A DNA stretch of 56,319 nt from Candidatus Heimdallarchaeota archaeon (GCA_023270155.1 JAGLTB010000120.1:1-56319); one strand, 5' to 3'. Shown: positions 44,272 through 53,194, counted from the stretch's first letter. Numbers and translations: made by a program. The notes: generated by a model not told the origin, from the letters alone.

Positions 44272-44562
44272 ATGTTGTATTGCACACCGAAAGTTATATG
44301 GTATTCAGTGAAACAGTAAAAAGAAGTAATTCCAAAAATACAAATAGTAATTCCATGAAAAACAAAATTCAGTTTTTTCCATTTACAGAAGTGAAAATCA
44401 AGAATTAAAGCATTTATTTGATTAAATATAAATTAGTTGTATTAAACGTTAATTTGAATTGGCGTGAAGCTGTTTCACACAACCTTTTATAAAGGAAATT
44501 TTTTGCAAGTTTGAAAAAATATTTTTTCTTCATAAAATACTTGTGGATTTAGTCGCACATAG

Positions 44563-44573
44563 TTTTAAATATA
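44563..44573 (+). promoter_or_regulatory. TATA box of the DUF4389-like gene
   Basis: TTTTAAATATA is centred about 26 bases before the ATG at 44594, so the message should be leaderless. The rest of the 322-base gap from 44272 holds short inverted repeats but no gene I can support. Confidence 0.45.
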
Positions 44574-44593
44574 AGCAAGCAAGTTTATAATTT

Positions 44594-44875
44594 ATGTCCT
44601 TCCCAGGATTTACAGAAGCAGCTAGTAGATTGAACTTCTGTCTCATTCGACCGCTGTTACAGATATTTTACGGACTCATTATCGGTATAGTAATGATGGT
44701 TTTCAATTTCATAATTGGAATCACATTCTTCATCAACTGCCTAACAGTTTTGATTAGCGGAAAGAGATTCAAACTACATTACGACTTTGTTTTAAGAGTC
44801 GCTAAGTGGATAGGTCACTTATATATGTACTTCCTTGCTGCAACTGATGATGTTCCAGACCTATATCCAAAATAA
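44594..44875 (+). CDS. Small membrane protein, DUF4389-like
   Basis: A 93-residue protein with two membrane helices. The pattern resembles DUF4389: an N-terminal LNFCLIRPLLQIFYGL helix, a second helix ending in LTVLISGKRF, and a C-terminal amphipathic segment VAKWIGHLYMYFLAATDDVPDLYP, close to the family's closing tyrosine and Asp-x-x-P pattern. The family's function is unknown. It has its own TATA box, and an oligo-T run follows the stop. Confidence 0.6.
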   Translation: MSFPGFTEAASRLNFCLIRPLLQIFYGLIIGIVMMVFNFIIGITFFINCLTVLISGKRFKLHYDFVLRVAKWIGHLYMYFLAATDDVPDLYPK

Positions 44876-44883
44876 ACAATTAC

Positions 44884-44900
44884 TTTTCTTTTTTTTTCTT
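44884..44900 (+). terminator. Oligo-T terminator
   Basis: TTTTCTTTTTTTTTCTT starts about 9 bases after the stop of the small membrane protein gene; a typical archaeal T-rich termination signal. Confidence 0.45.
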
Positions 44901-44969
44901 TAAGAAAGCTTTAAAATCGACCTATTTTCTATCTCATAAACGCTGGCTGTGATTTGTTCTGGTGATCAA

Positions 44970-45680
44970 ATGGAAAATGAAGAAATAGTTACACCATACT
45001 TATCTGAGGAAATCAATCTTAAAAAAATCACTCCCTTACGCACGATTTGGGAGATGGGAAGAATCACAGCTTGGCAGAATTTTGCTCATCATCCAACATG
45101 TAGCCAATATAAGAAACACTATTTTAGTATTGGTAAAGTAAAACTTTGTGTAGGATGTACAAGCCTTTATTCAATGGTTGTAGCTTCTTTAATTGCTTTC
45201 TTTGCTGCATATGATTTTTTCAGAGTGAATGCAATTATACTCCCGATTGTTTATGTCTATGGAATTCTAGCCTTTGGAATACATCTACTTATTCGACCGG
45301 AAAAGAAATGGCTCAAATCATTTTTCAGAGCATCTCTTGGTTTAGGAGCAGGAGCGTATTTGGCAGTCATTGTTCTTGGACCTGTTTGGTGGATAAGATT
45401 GATTCTAATAGCCTTCATTCCTTTTGAATTTGTTCTTTTCTTTACTGTAAGAGGGAAGAAAGCTAATTTAGCTATATGTGAAGATTGTGTTCTACATCAT
45501 GCAGATCCTCCTTGTGATCCTATGAAAAATACAGAGATTCGTATTAATAATCTCAATAGTTTAATTGATTCACAGATAAGTGGATTAAAAGTTGCTAGAC
45601 AGAAAGCACTTGAAGAGAAAGCGAAAGACGATGAAATAGATAAATCTGAGATTATTGAAGAGAAAAAAGAAGAGATCTAG
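44970..45680 (+). CDS. DUF2085-like membrane protein
   Basis: A 236-residue protein with a cysteine/histidine motif (HHPTCSQYKKHYFSIG, then LCVGCTSLY) like that of DUF2085 proteins, followed by about five membrane helices. A second cluster, CEDCVLHHADPPCDP, lies after the helices, and the protein ends in an acidic coiled tail. The two clusters might bind metal together at the cytoplasmic face. I chose the ATG at 44970, which is preceded by GGTGATC; the GTG at 44949 would add seven residues. Its stop abuts the stop of the convergent PhzF-like gene with no gap. Function unknown. Confidence 0.6.
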   Translation: MENEEIVTPYLSEEINLKKITPLRTIWEMGRITAWQNFAHHPTCSQYKKHYFSIGKVKLCVGCTSLYSMVVASLIAFFAAYDFFRVNAIILPIVYVYGILAFGIHLLIRPEKKWLKSFFRASLGLGAGAYLAVIVLGPVWWIRLILIAFIPFEFVLFFTVRGKKANLAICEDCVLHHADPPCDPMKNTEIRINNLNSLIDSQISGLKVARQKALEEKAKDDEIDKSEIIEEKKEEI

Positions 45681-46526
45681 TTAGAGATAAAACTCTCCTT
45701 TAAGAACAGTACTTGTTTTTCCTATAATTTCAACTCGATTATTCTCAAGTATTTTGACTATTAATTTTCCACCTCTTTCAGAAATCTGGTTAGCTGACAT
45801 TTCTGTTTTTCCAAGTTTCTTTGACCAATAAGGAGTAAGTATAGTGTGTGCTGATCCTGTAACTGGATCTTCATTGATTCCTGCCCAAGGAGCAAAAAAA
45901 CGAGAAACGAAATCAATGTTGTTTGAACCTTTTGAAGTTATCAGAACCCCGCGAATATCTAAATCCAGTTTTAGTTTGAGCATCTCCCCAAAATTCGGAG
46001 TTACTTTTAAGACATCTTCCTCATTCTCTAACTCCAATAGAATATCTGTTACATTTGGAGCATAAGCAGCAGTCAAACATTTCTCTATTCCTATTGCTTC
46101 TAGAAGAGCTTTTGGAGGAACGATTTCTTCAGGATAGTTTAGCGGAAAATTTAGTCCAATAGCTTCATCTATTTTCTCCGCGGTTAATCTTCCACTCAAA
46201 GTATCAAAATTGATTACATTGGCAGTTATTCCTATTTCGTAGAATAAGACGGAAGCTGATGCTAAAGTTGCATGACCGCATAAATTTACTTCAATTGTTG
46301 GTGTAAACCATCTCAAGCGAAAAGTATCAGTTTCTTTAATTTTATCAATATTTGGAACATAAATGAAAGCAGTTTCCGATAAATTCATCTCCGCAGCTAT
46401 TTTCTGCAGAACATCATCTGGATATTCCTTTGTAATTAAACATACAGCAGCAGGATTCCCTTTGAAAGGAATATCAGTAAAAGCATCTATCTGGTAAATG
46501 GGTATGAGTTCATTTTTTTCTGTCAT
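45681..46526 (-). CDS. PhzF-family isomerase/epimerase-like protein
   Basis: A member of the PhzF family, which shares the diaminopimelate epimerase fold. The N-terminus IYQIDAFTDIPFKGNPAAVCL is diagnostic, and the catalytic Glu51 lies in MNLSETAFI. CGHATLASASVLF and DPVTGSAH are the other conserved parts. The length of 281 residues is typical. Phenazine genes are absent, so it is one of the many PhzF-like proteins with an unknown small-molecule substrate. Single gene, ATG start. Confidence 0.9.
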   Translation of the reverse strand: MTEKNELIPIYQIDAFTDIPFKGNPAAVCLITKEYPDDVLQKIAAEMNLSETAFIYVPNIDKIKETDTFRLRWFTPTIEVNLCGHATLASASVLFYEIGITANVINFDTLSGRLTAEKIDEAIGLNFPLNYPEEIVPPKALLEAIGIEKCLTAAYAPNVTDILLELENEEDVLKVTPNFGEMLKLKLDLDIRGVLITSKGSNNIDFVSRFFAPWAGINEDPVTGSAHTILTPYWSKKLGKTEMSANQISERGGKLIVKILENNRVEIIGKTSTVLKGEFYL

Positions 46527-46616
46527 TATGTATTAGCTTAAGTTGGTATATTTATATGATTTTATTAGAATCTTCGGAAAGGAAAATTTATGAAGTAGAG
46601 AAATAATAGATTGTTT

Positions 46617-49600
46617 ATGAAACGAAAAGCAATTTTTAGTTTAACTTTTTTATTAATTTCTATTTTTCTCTTTCAGATTAGTACGCTAATAATTCAAACA
46701 GAGGGTATTTCTGAAACGTTTATAGATTTAATAGACAATGAAACGGAATTACCTGTGGTTAATACAATTCGAGAATTTGTCTTGCATTTTGATTCAAAAA
46801 ACACTTATAGCAGTTTTATTGAAACCTATGATGCTAGACTTGAATTCCCAAATCTCAAGATGGTGATGCTTGATGAATGGTTATTAAACAGGCCAATTCT
46901 TGAAAACATTGCAGGTGTTAAAGGAGTTTTTGATCTTACTGATACAGTTTTCAACTTTGTAGAGCCTGTAGAAAACTCGGAATACTTCTATTCTGGATTC
47001 GATGGTGTGAAACAAACTATAGATACTAAAAATTTCTTAAATATCCAACCTTTATGGGATGATGGATATAAGGGATCTAATGTAGTAGTTTATGACATTG
47101 ATACTGGAATCAACACTGTACATGTAGACTTCGCTGGAAGAATAAACTTCTCTTTAAGTAAATCATTTATTGATACAGCATATGGTTTTCCATCCAATGA
47201 TCCTTCTCTTAACGATACTAATGGACACGGCACCCACACTGCAGGAACTGCAGCTGGAGCTGGAATAGCTAATCCAAATTATATCGGAATGGCTCCAGAA
47301 GCTGAAATCATTGTTGCCAGAACTGAAGTTTTGGGTGATTCAGGAATTCCTGCAGCATCACTTCTAGCAGCCATGGATTATGCTATTGCAATTGGCAAAG
47401 TTGATGTAGTTAATTATAGTATAAGTGGAGGAGATTCAGAAGGCATTCAAGCAAGTGAGGCTTCTATGACAGAACTTATGCTGAATGGCATTGTGGTCAG
47501 CTGTGCAATGGGAAATGATGACACTTATTACTATCAAGCTGGTGCCCCTGCTTCAGCTCCTCAAACAATAGGCGTTGCTGCAGTAAATATAGGTGGATCT
47601 CCTGCAGAGTTCAGCAACAAAGGACCAGGTCAAGATAGTTATGTTAAACCTGATTTGGCAGCACCTGGTGTTGGAATTTGGAGTTGTACAATTGGTAGCT
47701 CAACATCATATGAATCTATGAGTGGAACTTCCATGGCTACTCCTCATATTACTGGAGCTAGTGGTGTTTTAATTGATGCATTGAAAGGACTTGGAATCCA
47801 ATATGATTCAGGTTTGATCAAAGCAGCTTTAATGAAATCAGCTTCAATTTTTACAGGTAATTACTTGGATGTAGGTGCAGGTATTCCTGACATTGACGAT
47901 GCTTTAACCAAAATACAAACCGCCCCCACAAATGGAAGTGGTTTTCCTGTTGTACTGTGGGCTTTGCCTGAGTTCCCAATACCTTTCTATGATTCAGTTC
48001 CTCAAGGTTTCCACGGAGAATTCTTCATTAATATAGTTTCCTCCACTCCTCAAGACGACTTAGTACCAGTTATAACTGGGACAATAGCTTCCATCATTAA
48101 TTTCAACACAACTCCTTGGTCTGAACCTTGGACAAAGAATTACTACCTTTCAATAGATGTTCCAGATGGTATAGCAACAGGATTGTATGAAGGAGATATT
48201 ACTTTCGAAACTAATGGTGTTACAGCATCTACACACATATCCATTACTGTAACAGAAGGCAAAGGTAAAATTCTATACGCAAAGAAATTAACAAATTATG
48301 CGTTCGATTTTGCATTAGGCCAGTACATCATTCCTATAAAGTATCTTCTCTCAAATGGTTACGCTGTTAATGAATTCAAGACTTGGAGCATAACAGGTGA
48401 GAGAAACGAAATTACTGATTCACTTCTATCAGGTTATGACTTTATTTGGTTAGCTGATCCTTATAATATAATTTATCCGAATGGATACTCTAATCCTTCT
48501 AAAATCTATCCAGCACACACTACGGAGTTAGAAACAATTTTAGCTGATGAAATTCTAGCTATTCAAAACTTTGTAGCAGGAGGAGGAGGTCTGTTATTAG
48601 ATTTCCTAGGTGAATCAACAGAGCTTATCGAAGGAATACGAAGAGTTACAGGGATGCATGTTGGTACGATAAACAATTTACTTGATCCTTTTGGTATTGT
48701 AGTAGAAGATGATCCATTCTCATTTTCAAGTCCAGAAGTTGCTAGAGTTGTTGAATCACATGCAATTACTGAAGGTATTACTAAAGTCGATCATTATGGA
48801 ACTACACTTACTGTAACAGGAGACGCTCAGATTTTAGTAGAATACGAAAAAGAAGGCACAGTTGCTATCTATGAGAATGATAATGGTGGAAGGGTTGTAA
48901 CAATGACAACAAACTTCATTCTTGACACTGTAGGATATAAAGATGGTTATCACACAGACACAAACAATGAGGATTTCAGTAATAATGTATTCGACTGGTT
49001 ACTCGCTGAAGAAAAAATAGTTGTTACACATTTAGAAGATGCTACTGGAGTATCTTTCGACATTAAATCTGTAATTCCTTCAGCAGTACTCACTGCTACT
49101 TTAGAGATTAAAGGTGCTACTACAACATCAGATACTGTAAGTTTAGTTGATTCTGGTGGTGGAGCTTATACCTATAGGATGAATTATGGAGAAGAAGGCA
49201 TTTACAAATTCTGGATTGAAAGTGCTGATGATAAGTATTTTAATCAATTTACCTATGATAATACACCTCCAGCTGTTATCGATACCGGTGGATGGTTAAA
49301 CTATACTGTTCCAGAAATAGGTAGACTAGATTTCACTGTTAAGGACAACAGTTCAAATATCAAATCTGCGAGTATTAAAATAAATGGTGAAAGCGTAGAC
49401 TATGTAGGAACAGGAACGAAAACAATAACTTTCAGTGTTTTCTCATCGAGCTTCACTGAAGAGCTCAATGTATTAGATATTATTGCTGTAGATGCAGCAA
49501 ATAATAGACTGGAAGTAACATACATTATACCATTAACAGAACCTGAGGGGACTTCTTTACCAGCTATTGCAGTTGTTCTTAGTTTATTGTCAATGGCAGC

Positions 49601-49634
49601 TCTTGTTAGTATTTTCAGAAGAAAAAATAGATAG
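46617..49634 (+). CDS. Secreted subtilisin-like serine protease with C-terminal anchor
   Basis: A large (1005-residue) extracellular peptidase of family S8. A signal peptide (1-27) is followed by a prosegment (30-130) and the catalytic domain with Asp162 (YDIDTG), His204 (NGHGTH), the oxyanion Asn in AMGNDD and Ser372 (GTSMATPH). Residues 450-540 look like a beta domain, 545-800 like a Rossmann/glutamine-amidotransferase-type fold (GGGGLLLDFLGES), and 800-960 like Ig domains. The C-terminus has a membrane helix and FRRKNR, so the protein is tethered to the cell surface. The start is the ATG at 46617, about 29 bases after a TATA-like AATTTATG, without a ribosome binding site. Likely role: protein degradation outside the cell. 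Confidence 0.92.
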   Translation: MKRKAIFSLTFLLISIFLFQISTLIIQTEGISETFIDLIDNETELPVVNTIREFVLHFDSKNTYSSFIETYDARLEFPNLKMVMLDEWLLNRPILENIAGVKGVFDLTDTVFNFVEPVENSEYFYSGFDGVKQTIDTKNFLNIQPLWDDGYKGSNVVVYDIDTGINTVHVDFAGRINFSLSKSFIDTAYGFPSNDPSLNDTNGHGTHTAGTAAGAGIANPNYIGMAPEAEIIVARTEVLGDSGIPAASLLAAMDYAIAIGKVDVVNYSISGGDSEGIQASEASMTELMLNGIVVSCAMGNDDTYYYQAGAPASAPQTIGVAAVNIGGSPAEFSNKGPGQDSYVKPDLAAPGVGIWSCTIGSSTSYESMSGTSMATPHITGASGVLIDALKGLGIQYDSGLIKAALMKSASIFTGNYLDVGAGIPDIDDALTKIQTAPTNGSGFPVVLWALPEFPIPFYDSVPQGFHGEFFINIVSSTPQDDLVPVITGTIASIINFNTTPWSEPWTKNYYLSIDVPDGIATGLYEGDITFETNGVTASTHISITVTEGKGKILYAKKLTNYAFDFALGQYIIPIKYLLSNGYAVNEFKTWSITGERNEITDSLLSGYDFIWLADPYNIIYPNGYSNPSKIYPAHTTELETILADEILAIQNFVAGGGGLLLDFLGESTELIEGIRRVTGMHVGTINNLLDPFGIVVEDDPFSFSSPEVARVVESHAITEGITKVDHYGTTLTVTGDAQILVEYEKEGTVAIYENDNGGRVVTMTTNFILDTVGYKDGYHTDTNNEDFSNNVFDWLLAEEKIVVTHLEDATGVSFDIKSVIPSAVLTATLEIKGATTTSDTVSLVDSGGGAYTYRMNYGEEGIYKFWIESADDKYFNQFTYDNTPPAVIDTGGWLNYTVPEIGRLDFTVKDNSSNIKSASIKINGESVDYVGTGTKTITFSVFSSSFTEELNVLDIIAVDAANNRLEVTYIIPLTEPEGTSLPAIAVVLSLLSMAALVSIFRRKNR

Positions 49635-49640
49635 AACATC

Positions 49641-49663
49641 TATTTTCCTTTTTTCCTTTTTTA
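49641..49663 (+). terminator. Oligo-T terminator after the protease gene
   Basis: Three T-rich runs (TTTT, TTTTTT, TTTTTT) separated by CC begin about 8 bases after the protease stop codon. Confidence 0.45.
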
Positions 49664-49780
49664 TAGAAAATTTTAACAATCCATATACTCATTTTCAAAA
49701 GAAGAATTTCTAAAATTAGTGAAATGATTCATTATATACTAAATAAATAGATGCATACTAGATGCAAGGAAGAGAATATA

Positions 49781-50434
49781 ATGCCGATAGCAAAAGGAAC
49801 AGAGAGGATCGTGAGTATTCTTATTTCAATTGTAGTTATTAGTTTCATATCTTCTTTCTTAATTAGTTTCTTTTTAGCAGTTTTCTGGCAAATAGCTATT
49901 TTTGTAACAGTTGTAGTTTGGTGCATTTTTCTTATCTGGGATTTTAGAAGTCCAAATCGAGAAATTATTTTGGATAAGAACTGGATTTTAGCACCAGCAG
50001 ATGGTATTATAGTTGAAACCGAGGAGTCAGAAGATGGTTTTTTCTATGTTATCCGAATGTCTCCTTTTGATGTCCACATGAATAGAAGTCCTATTGATGG
50101 TGTAGTTAAGGATATTAAATTCCAAAAAGGATCTCATTGGCCTGTTTATTTCCCTAATTATGCAAAGAAAAACCAGAGAAACACAATAACAATTACAAAT
50201 GAGGAGGAAGATATAGAAGCGATTGTTACTCAAGTATCTGGCATTTTCGCTAGAAGAACCATTTCTTATGTGAAAAAAGGAGATAAAGTAAAACAAGGAG
50301 AGATAATAGGAACCATTAGATTTGGTTCTATAACTAGTCTTAAAATTACAAGTAGTAAAGAATTTAAACTAGTTCAAGAAAGTTCAACGTCAGTTAGAGC
50401 TGGTCTTACGGTTCTAGCAGAAGTAAAGCAATAG
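49781..50434 (+). CDS. psd: Phosphatidyl-/archaetidylserine decarboxylase
   Basis: Pyruvoyl-dependent decarboxylase that turns the serine head group of a phospholipid into ethanolamine. The short form (217 residues) has two membrane helices near the N-terminus, then APADGIIVE, MSPFDVHMNRSPIDG and the self-cleavage site RFGSITS, where the Ser after Gly becomes the pyruvoyl group. The short form is typical of archaea and some bacteria. I chose the ATG at 49781 because the TATA box near 49735 predicts transcription starting after the upstream ATG at 49751. The next gene, 7 bases on, encodes a CDP-alcohol transferase, so the pair should make archaetidylethanolamine or its ester counterpart. Confidence 0.9.
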   Translation: MPIAKGTERIVSILISIVVISFISSFLISFFLAVFWQIAIFVTVVVWCIFLIWDFRSPNREIILDKNWILAPADGIIVETEESEDGFFYVIRMSPFDVHMNRSPIDGVVKDIKFQKGSHWPVYFPNYAKKNQRNTITITNEEEDIEAIVTQVSGIFARRTISYVKKGDKVKQGEIIGTIRFGSITSLKITSSKEFKLVQESSTSVRAGLTVLAEVKQ

Positions 50435-50441
50435 TGATTAG

Positions 50442-51221
50442 ATGACTTGGGAAGATCTTCCTTATCTACAGAAAAGATGGATTAAGACAACAGCTTGGAT
50501 TTTAGCTAATTTGTTTACTCTTGGCAACATAACTTTTGCAATTATTGGGATTGTTTTCACATTTGTTAATCCCGAGAATTTCAATTATTGGTTCGCTAAG
50601 ATATTAGCTGTCTGTTCGATTCTAGATTTTGCAGATGGAAAGCTAGCTCGAATTAGTGGTAGTAAAAAGTTAGCAATTGATGTAGATACAATTGTAGATG
50701 CGTTTGCATTTGGAGTCTTTCCTGCCATTTATTTAGGATATGTTGTCGCTGCTTGGGAAACAAGATTAGCACTTGCTGTCTTAGCTGGGATAGTAACAGG
50801 ATTAGCTTACATCGGAGCTGTTTGGTACAGATTATATCGTTTTGTAAAAAGAGATCCTCTCTACACTCCTTATTTCAATGGATTACCAAGCCCATTTGCT
50901 GGAATGGTTGTAGCTTGTTTAGTAGTATTTCCAGACACTGATTCGTGGGTAGTGATGGTATCAACTTTTATCATCTCAGGTTTTATGTTATCAAAAATCC
51001 CGTTTCCATCATTCAAAGGTGTTCCCTCAAAGTTTGATTTATACTGGATAATAACAACTACCCTTTTAGTTGTCTTATTTGCAGCATTTCCATTTTATTG
51101 GATGATTTATCCGACATATGGAATTTCAATCTACATGATAGTCTACTTAATAGCTGGACCGGGATATGCGATTAAATTAGAAGAGAAAATGCAAGAAGAA
51201 AAAGAAGAGAAAGAAGAATAA
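50442..51221 (+). CDS. pssA: CDP-alcohol phosphatidyltransferase (archaetidylserine synthase-like)
   Basis: An integral membrane enzyme that joins a CDP-activated lipid to an alcohol head group, probably serine given the decarboxylase gene before it. The family motif DFADGKLAR, followed by DVDTIVDAFAFGVFP, supplies the Asp residues that bind CDP and metal. About seven membrane helices and a charged Glu/Lys tail complete the 259 residues. It is co-transcribed with the decarboxylase gene (7-base gap). The lipid is assumed to be an archaeal ether lipid because of the rest of the window; the sequence does not show this directly. Confidence 0.88.
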   Translation: MTWEDLPYLQKRWIKTTAWILANLFTLGNITFAIIGIVFTFVNPENFNYWFAKILAVCSILDFADGKLARISGSKKLAIDVDTIVDAFAFGVFPAIYLGYVVAAWETRLALAVLAGIVTGLAYIGAVWYRLYRFVKRDPLYTPYFNGLPSPFAGMVVACLVVFPDTDSWVVMVSTFIISGFMLSKIPFPSFKGVPSKFDLYWIITTTLLVVLFAAFPFYWMIYPTYGISIYMIVYLIAGPGYAIKLEEKMQEEKEEKEE

Positions 51222-51226
51222 AAAAA

Positions 51227-52276
51227 TTATCTTTTTAATTTTGTAATTGCTATTTGCTCAAAACCTAATGCATTAGACATAACTGCATCATTTGGCATGA
51301 GAACTTCATCAGTTTTTTTGACGATATTTGCATCGAAAAATGCTTGTTTCAGATAATCCCCGAAAATATAAGTTCCTCCTCCACACACGATTACTTTTTC
51401 AATCCAAGCATCTGGAGGGAGATTGTTTAGTAAACGATTACTTTCATCAACTATAACATCAGCTATTGACACTACAGCTTGATCCATTGCAGCAGAGATA
51501 TCTAATGCTTTACCACCAACAAGTATATTCTTTTTGCCTTGTTCAATTGCGGTCATAAGATCAAATGGTCGAACAATTTTTCCAGATTTTTCCTGGATTG
51601 CACGAGCTAAAGCAGTTGTTAGACTATCTACAGCTTCCTCTAAGGATCCTGATGCAGCTCTCATCATGTTTCCTTTATACATACACAGGACATCTGTTGT
51701 ACCATGACCAATATCTACAATAATAGAATCAACAGCAGTTTGTACTCCACTTTGTTTCAATGTATGCCAGTAGGTTCCATAAGGTTCTGGAGCGATAAAA
51801 ACTTGCTCAACTAGAATCTTCATTTGCTTTGATTCACCAGTTGAATCATTTCTTATCTTTATTTCATGTGTTCCTTTTAATCCTCGACTTAACAATTTGC
51901 TTTCTTCAGTACCAGTAGCAATTGGTACACCTGTTGCAACTACAAATTGCTCATAATTTGATTTCATTATTAAGCTAAGGATGGCTTTCAATGCAAGAAG
52001 ACTGTTTTCAATTGATTTCATTTTACCTTCTGAAGCTAGAGATTTACGAATTTCACTTTGCAACCTCGCAAGTTCCCCAATGTAGATTTCTTGTCCTTTT
52101 GAATCCTCTATAATGAGATTGTTTACCCAACTTTTATCTGATGACATTCCTTGCCAACCAGGATTGGGTGTTCCAATTACAGAAGGAATTCTATACTGTA
52201 AATCTCCACAAGTCAACTTGATAGTGCTTGTTCCTAAATCTATTCCAACAGCGTTTGTCATGGGAGCAATAGGCAT
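51227..52276 (-). CDS. Actin-like ATPase (ParM/Alp/Ta0583-like)
   Basis: An actin/Hsp70-fold ATPase of 349 residues. Phosphate-1 is GIDLGTSTIKL (residues 11-21), phosphate-2 is IIVDIGHGTTDVLC, and the adenosine motif is VIVCGGGTYIFG. The layout fits prokaryotic filament-forming actins such as ParM, AlfA and the archaeal Ta0583, rather than Hsp70, MreB or eukaryote-like actins. Inferred role: a filament for DNA positioning or cell shape. A GGTGA ribosome binding site lies 7 bases before the ATG. It is transcribed away from the unknown gene at 52625; no ParR-like adaptor can be recognised next to it. Confidence 0.82.
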   Translation of the reverse strand: MPIAPMTNAVGIDLGTSTIKLTCGDLQYRIPSVIGTPNPGWQGMSSDKSWVNNLIIEDSKGQEIYIGELARLQSEIRKSLASEGKMKSIENSLLALKAILSLIMKSNYEQFVVATGVPIATGTEESKLLSRGLKGTHEIKIRNDSTGESKQMKILVEQVFIAPEPYGTYWHTLKQSGVQTAVDSIIVDIGHGTTDVLCMYKGNMMRAASGSLEEAVDSLTTALARAIQEKSGKIVRPFDLMTAIEQGKKNILVGGKALDISAAMDQAVVSIADVIVDESNRLLNNLPPDAWIEKVIVCGGGTYIFGDYLKQAFFDANIVKKTDEVLMPNDAVMSNALGFEQIAITKLKR

Positions 52277-52569
52277 TCTTTTTTCACCACACTAATTACC
52301 AGAAGTTTTGGTTATTTAAACTGTTTGTCATTTAACTATCCTTCAATTTGTTTATAAACTTAAGAAAAAGAAAAACTTCTGAAATTCATATTGAAAAATC
52401 CAACATTTTTGGTGAAAATTTCATTTTAATTATTGAAATTCTAGCTTAAAAACCAAGGTGATAAAGTACAGATACCGTTCCAATTATTCGTTTAAGAAAA
52501 CATTTAAAATAACATTTATAGCCCTCTAGACGTTAATATTCTTAAGATGTAATGCATTTTGGGCAAAAG

Positions 52570-52578
52570 TATATAAAT
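52570..52578 (+). promoter_or_regulatory. BRE/TATA promoter before the 187-aa gene
   Basis: GCAAAAG followed by TATATAAAT. Transcription is expected near 52599, just before a four-codon ORF (ATG GTT AAA CCC TAG, 52601-52615) whose end overlaps the ribosome binding site of the main gene. The 348-base gap back to 52277 is otherwise AT-rich with no gene I can support. Confidence 0.5.
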
Positions 52579-52600
52579 GCATATGCAATCATACACACGC

Positions 52601-52615
52601 ATGGTTAAACCCTAG
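52601..52615 (+). other. Four-codon upstream ORF (MVKP)
   Basis: ATG GTT AAA CCC TAG lies at the predicted transcription start. Its TAG overlaps the AGGTGAT that serves as ribosome binding site for the ATG at 52625. It may be chance, or a leaderless leader peptide that affects translation of the gene after it. Confidence 0.2.
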
Positions 52616-52624
52616 GTGATTCCT

Positions 52625-53188
52625 ATGGGCGTATTTGAGCAGAAAATGGACGAGCTAGAGGTGAGGGCCAGGATTGACCGTGTCCTACGGCAATCTGATA
52701 ACCTATTTACAATAAGTAATGGAAAGAGAGTTCGTTTGAACGAAGCTATACGTCTCAGAGAATTTTCCACCGTTTTAGGAATAATTATTGCATACAGCGC
52801 AGGTTCTTTCATGAGCATTGATCGATTCCGTGTTGAAGGGATCCATCCTGTCAGATATAAAAGAATCATTAATCGATTAAATTGCTACAGCGGGCAAGTT
52901 AGTAGTGCTCTTGTTCTTGAGTTACTAAGACTGCGGGATGAAACAAAACTGAGCAAGTATGATTTGATACAACAAGTTCAAGAAAAGTATTTCAACCACA
53001 AACCAGTGGGAACAAGAGATATAACAGAATCTCTAAACAGGATGCTTCGTAAAACAATGGATGAATTCTTCTGGTTTGAAGATAGGTACTTCAGAAGGAG
53101 CGACTTCGAATTTCGATTGGTGGAAATTCCGCGGAATACGCCGTACGAACTGGCGAAGATTAGTTTGGATAATGTAATTCAATTCTAA
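52625..53188 (+). CDS. Hypothetical protein, 187 aa, GC-rich codons
   Basis: I do not recognise a family. The product is soluble, basic and mostly helical; residues 95-150 (LELLRLRDETKLSKYDLIQQ, then TRDITESLNRML) could be a helix-turn-helix, so DNA or RNA binding is possible. The ATG at 52625 has GGTGAT 5 bases upstream; a GTG at 52616 would overlap that site. Codon use stands out at both ends: the first 23 codons are 54% G+C, with AGG, GCC, CGG and GTC, and near the end come CCG CGG AAT ACG CCG TAC. Its neighbours are far more AT-rich. A strong promoter precedes it. It lies between the actin-like gene and the small GTPase gene. Confidence 0.65.
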   Translation: MGVFEQKMDELEVRARIDRVLRQSDNLFTISNGKRVRLNEAIRLREFSTVLGIIIAYSAGSFMSIDRFRVEGIHPVRYKRIINRLNCYSGQVSSALVLELLRLRDETKLSKYDLIQQVQEKYFNHKPVGTRDITESLNRMLRKTMDEFFWFEDRYFRRSDFEFRLVEIPRNTPYELAKISLDNVIQF

Positions 53189-53194
53189 TTATTC

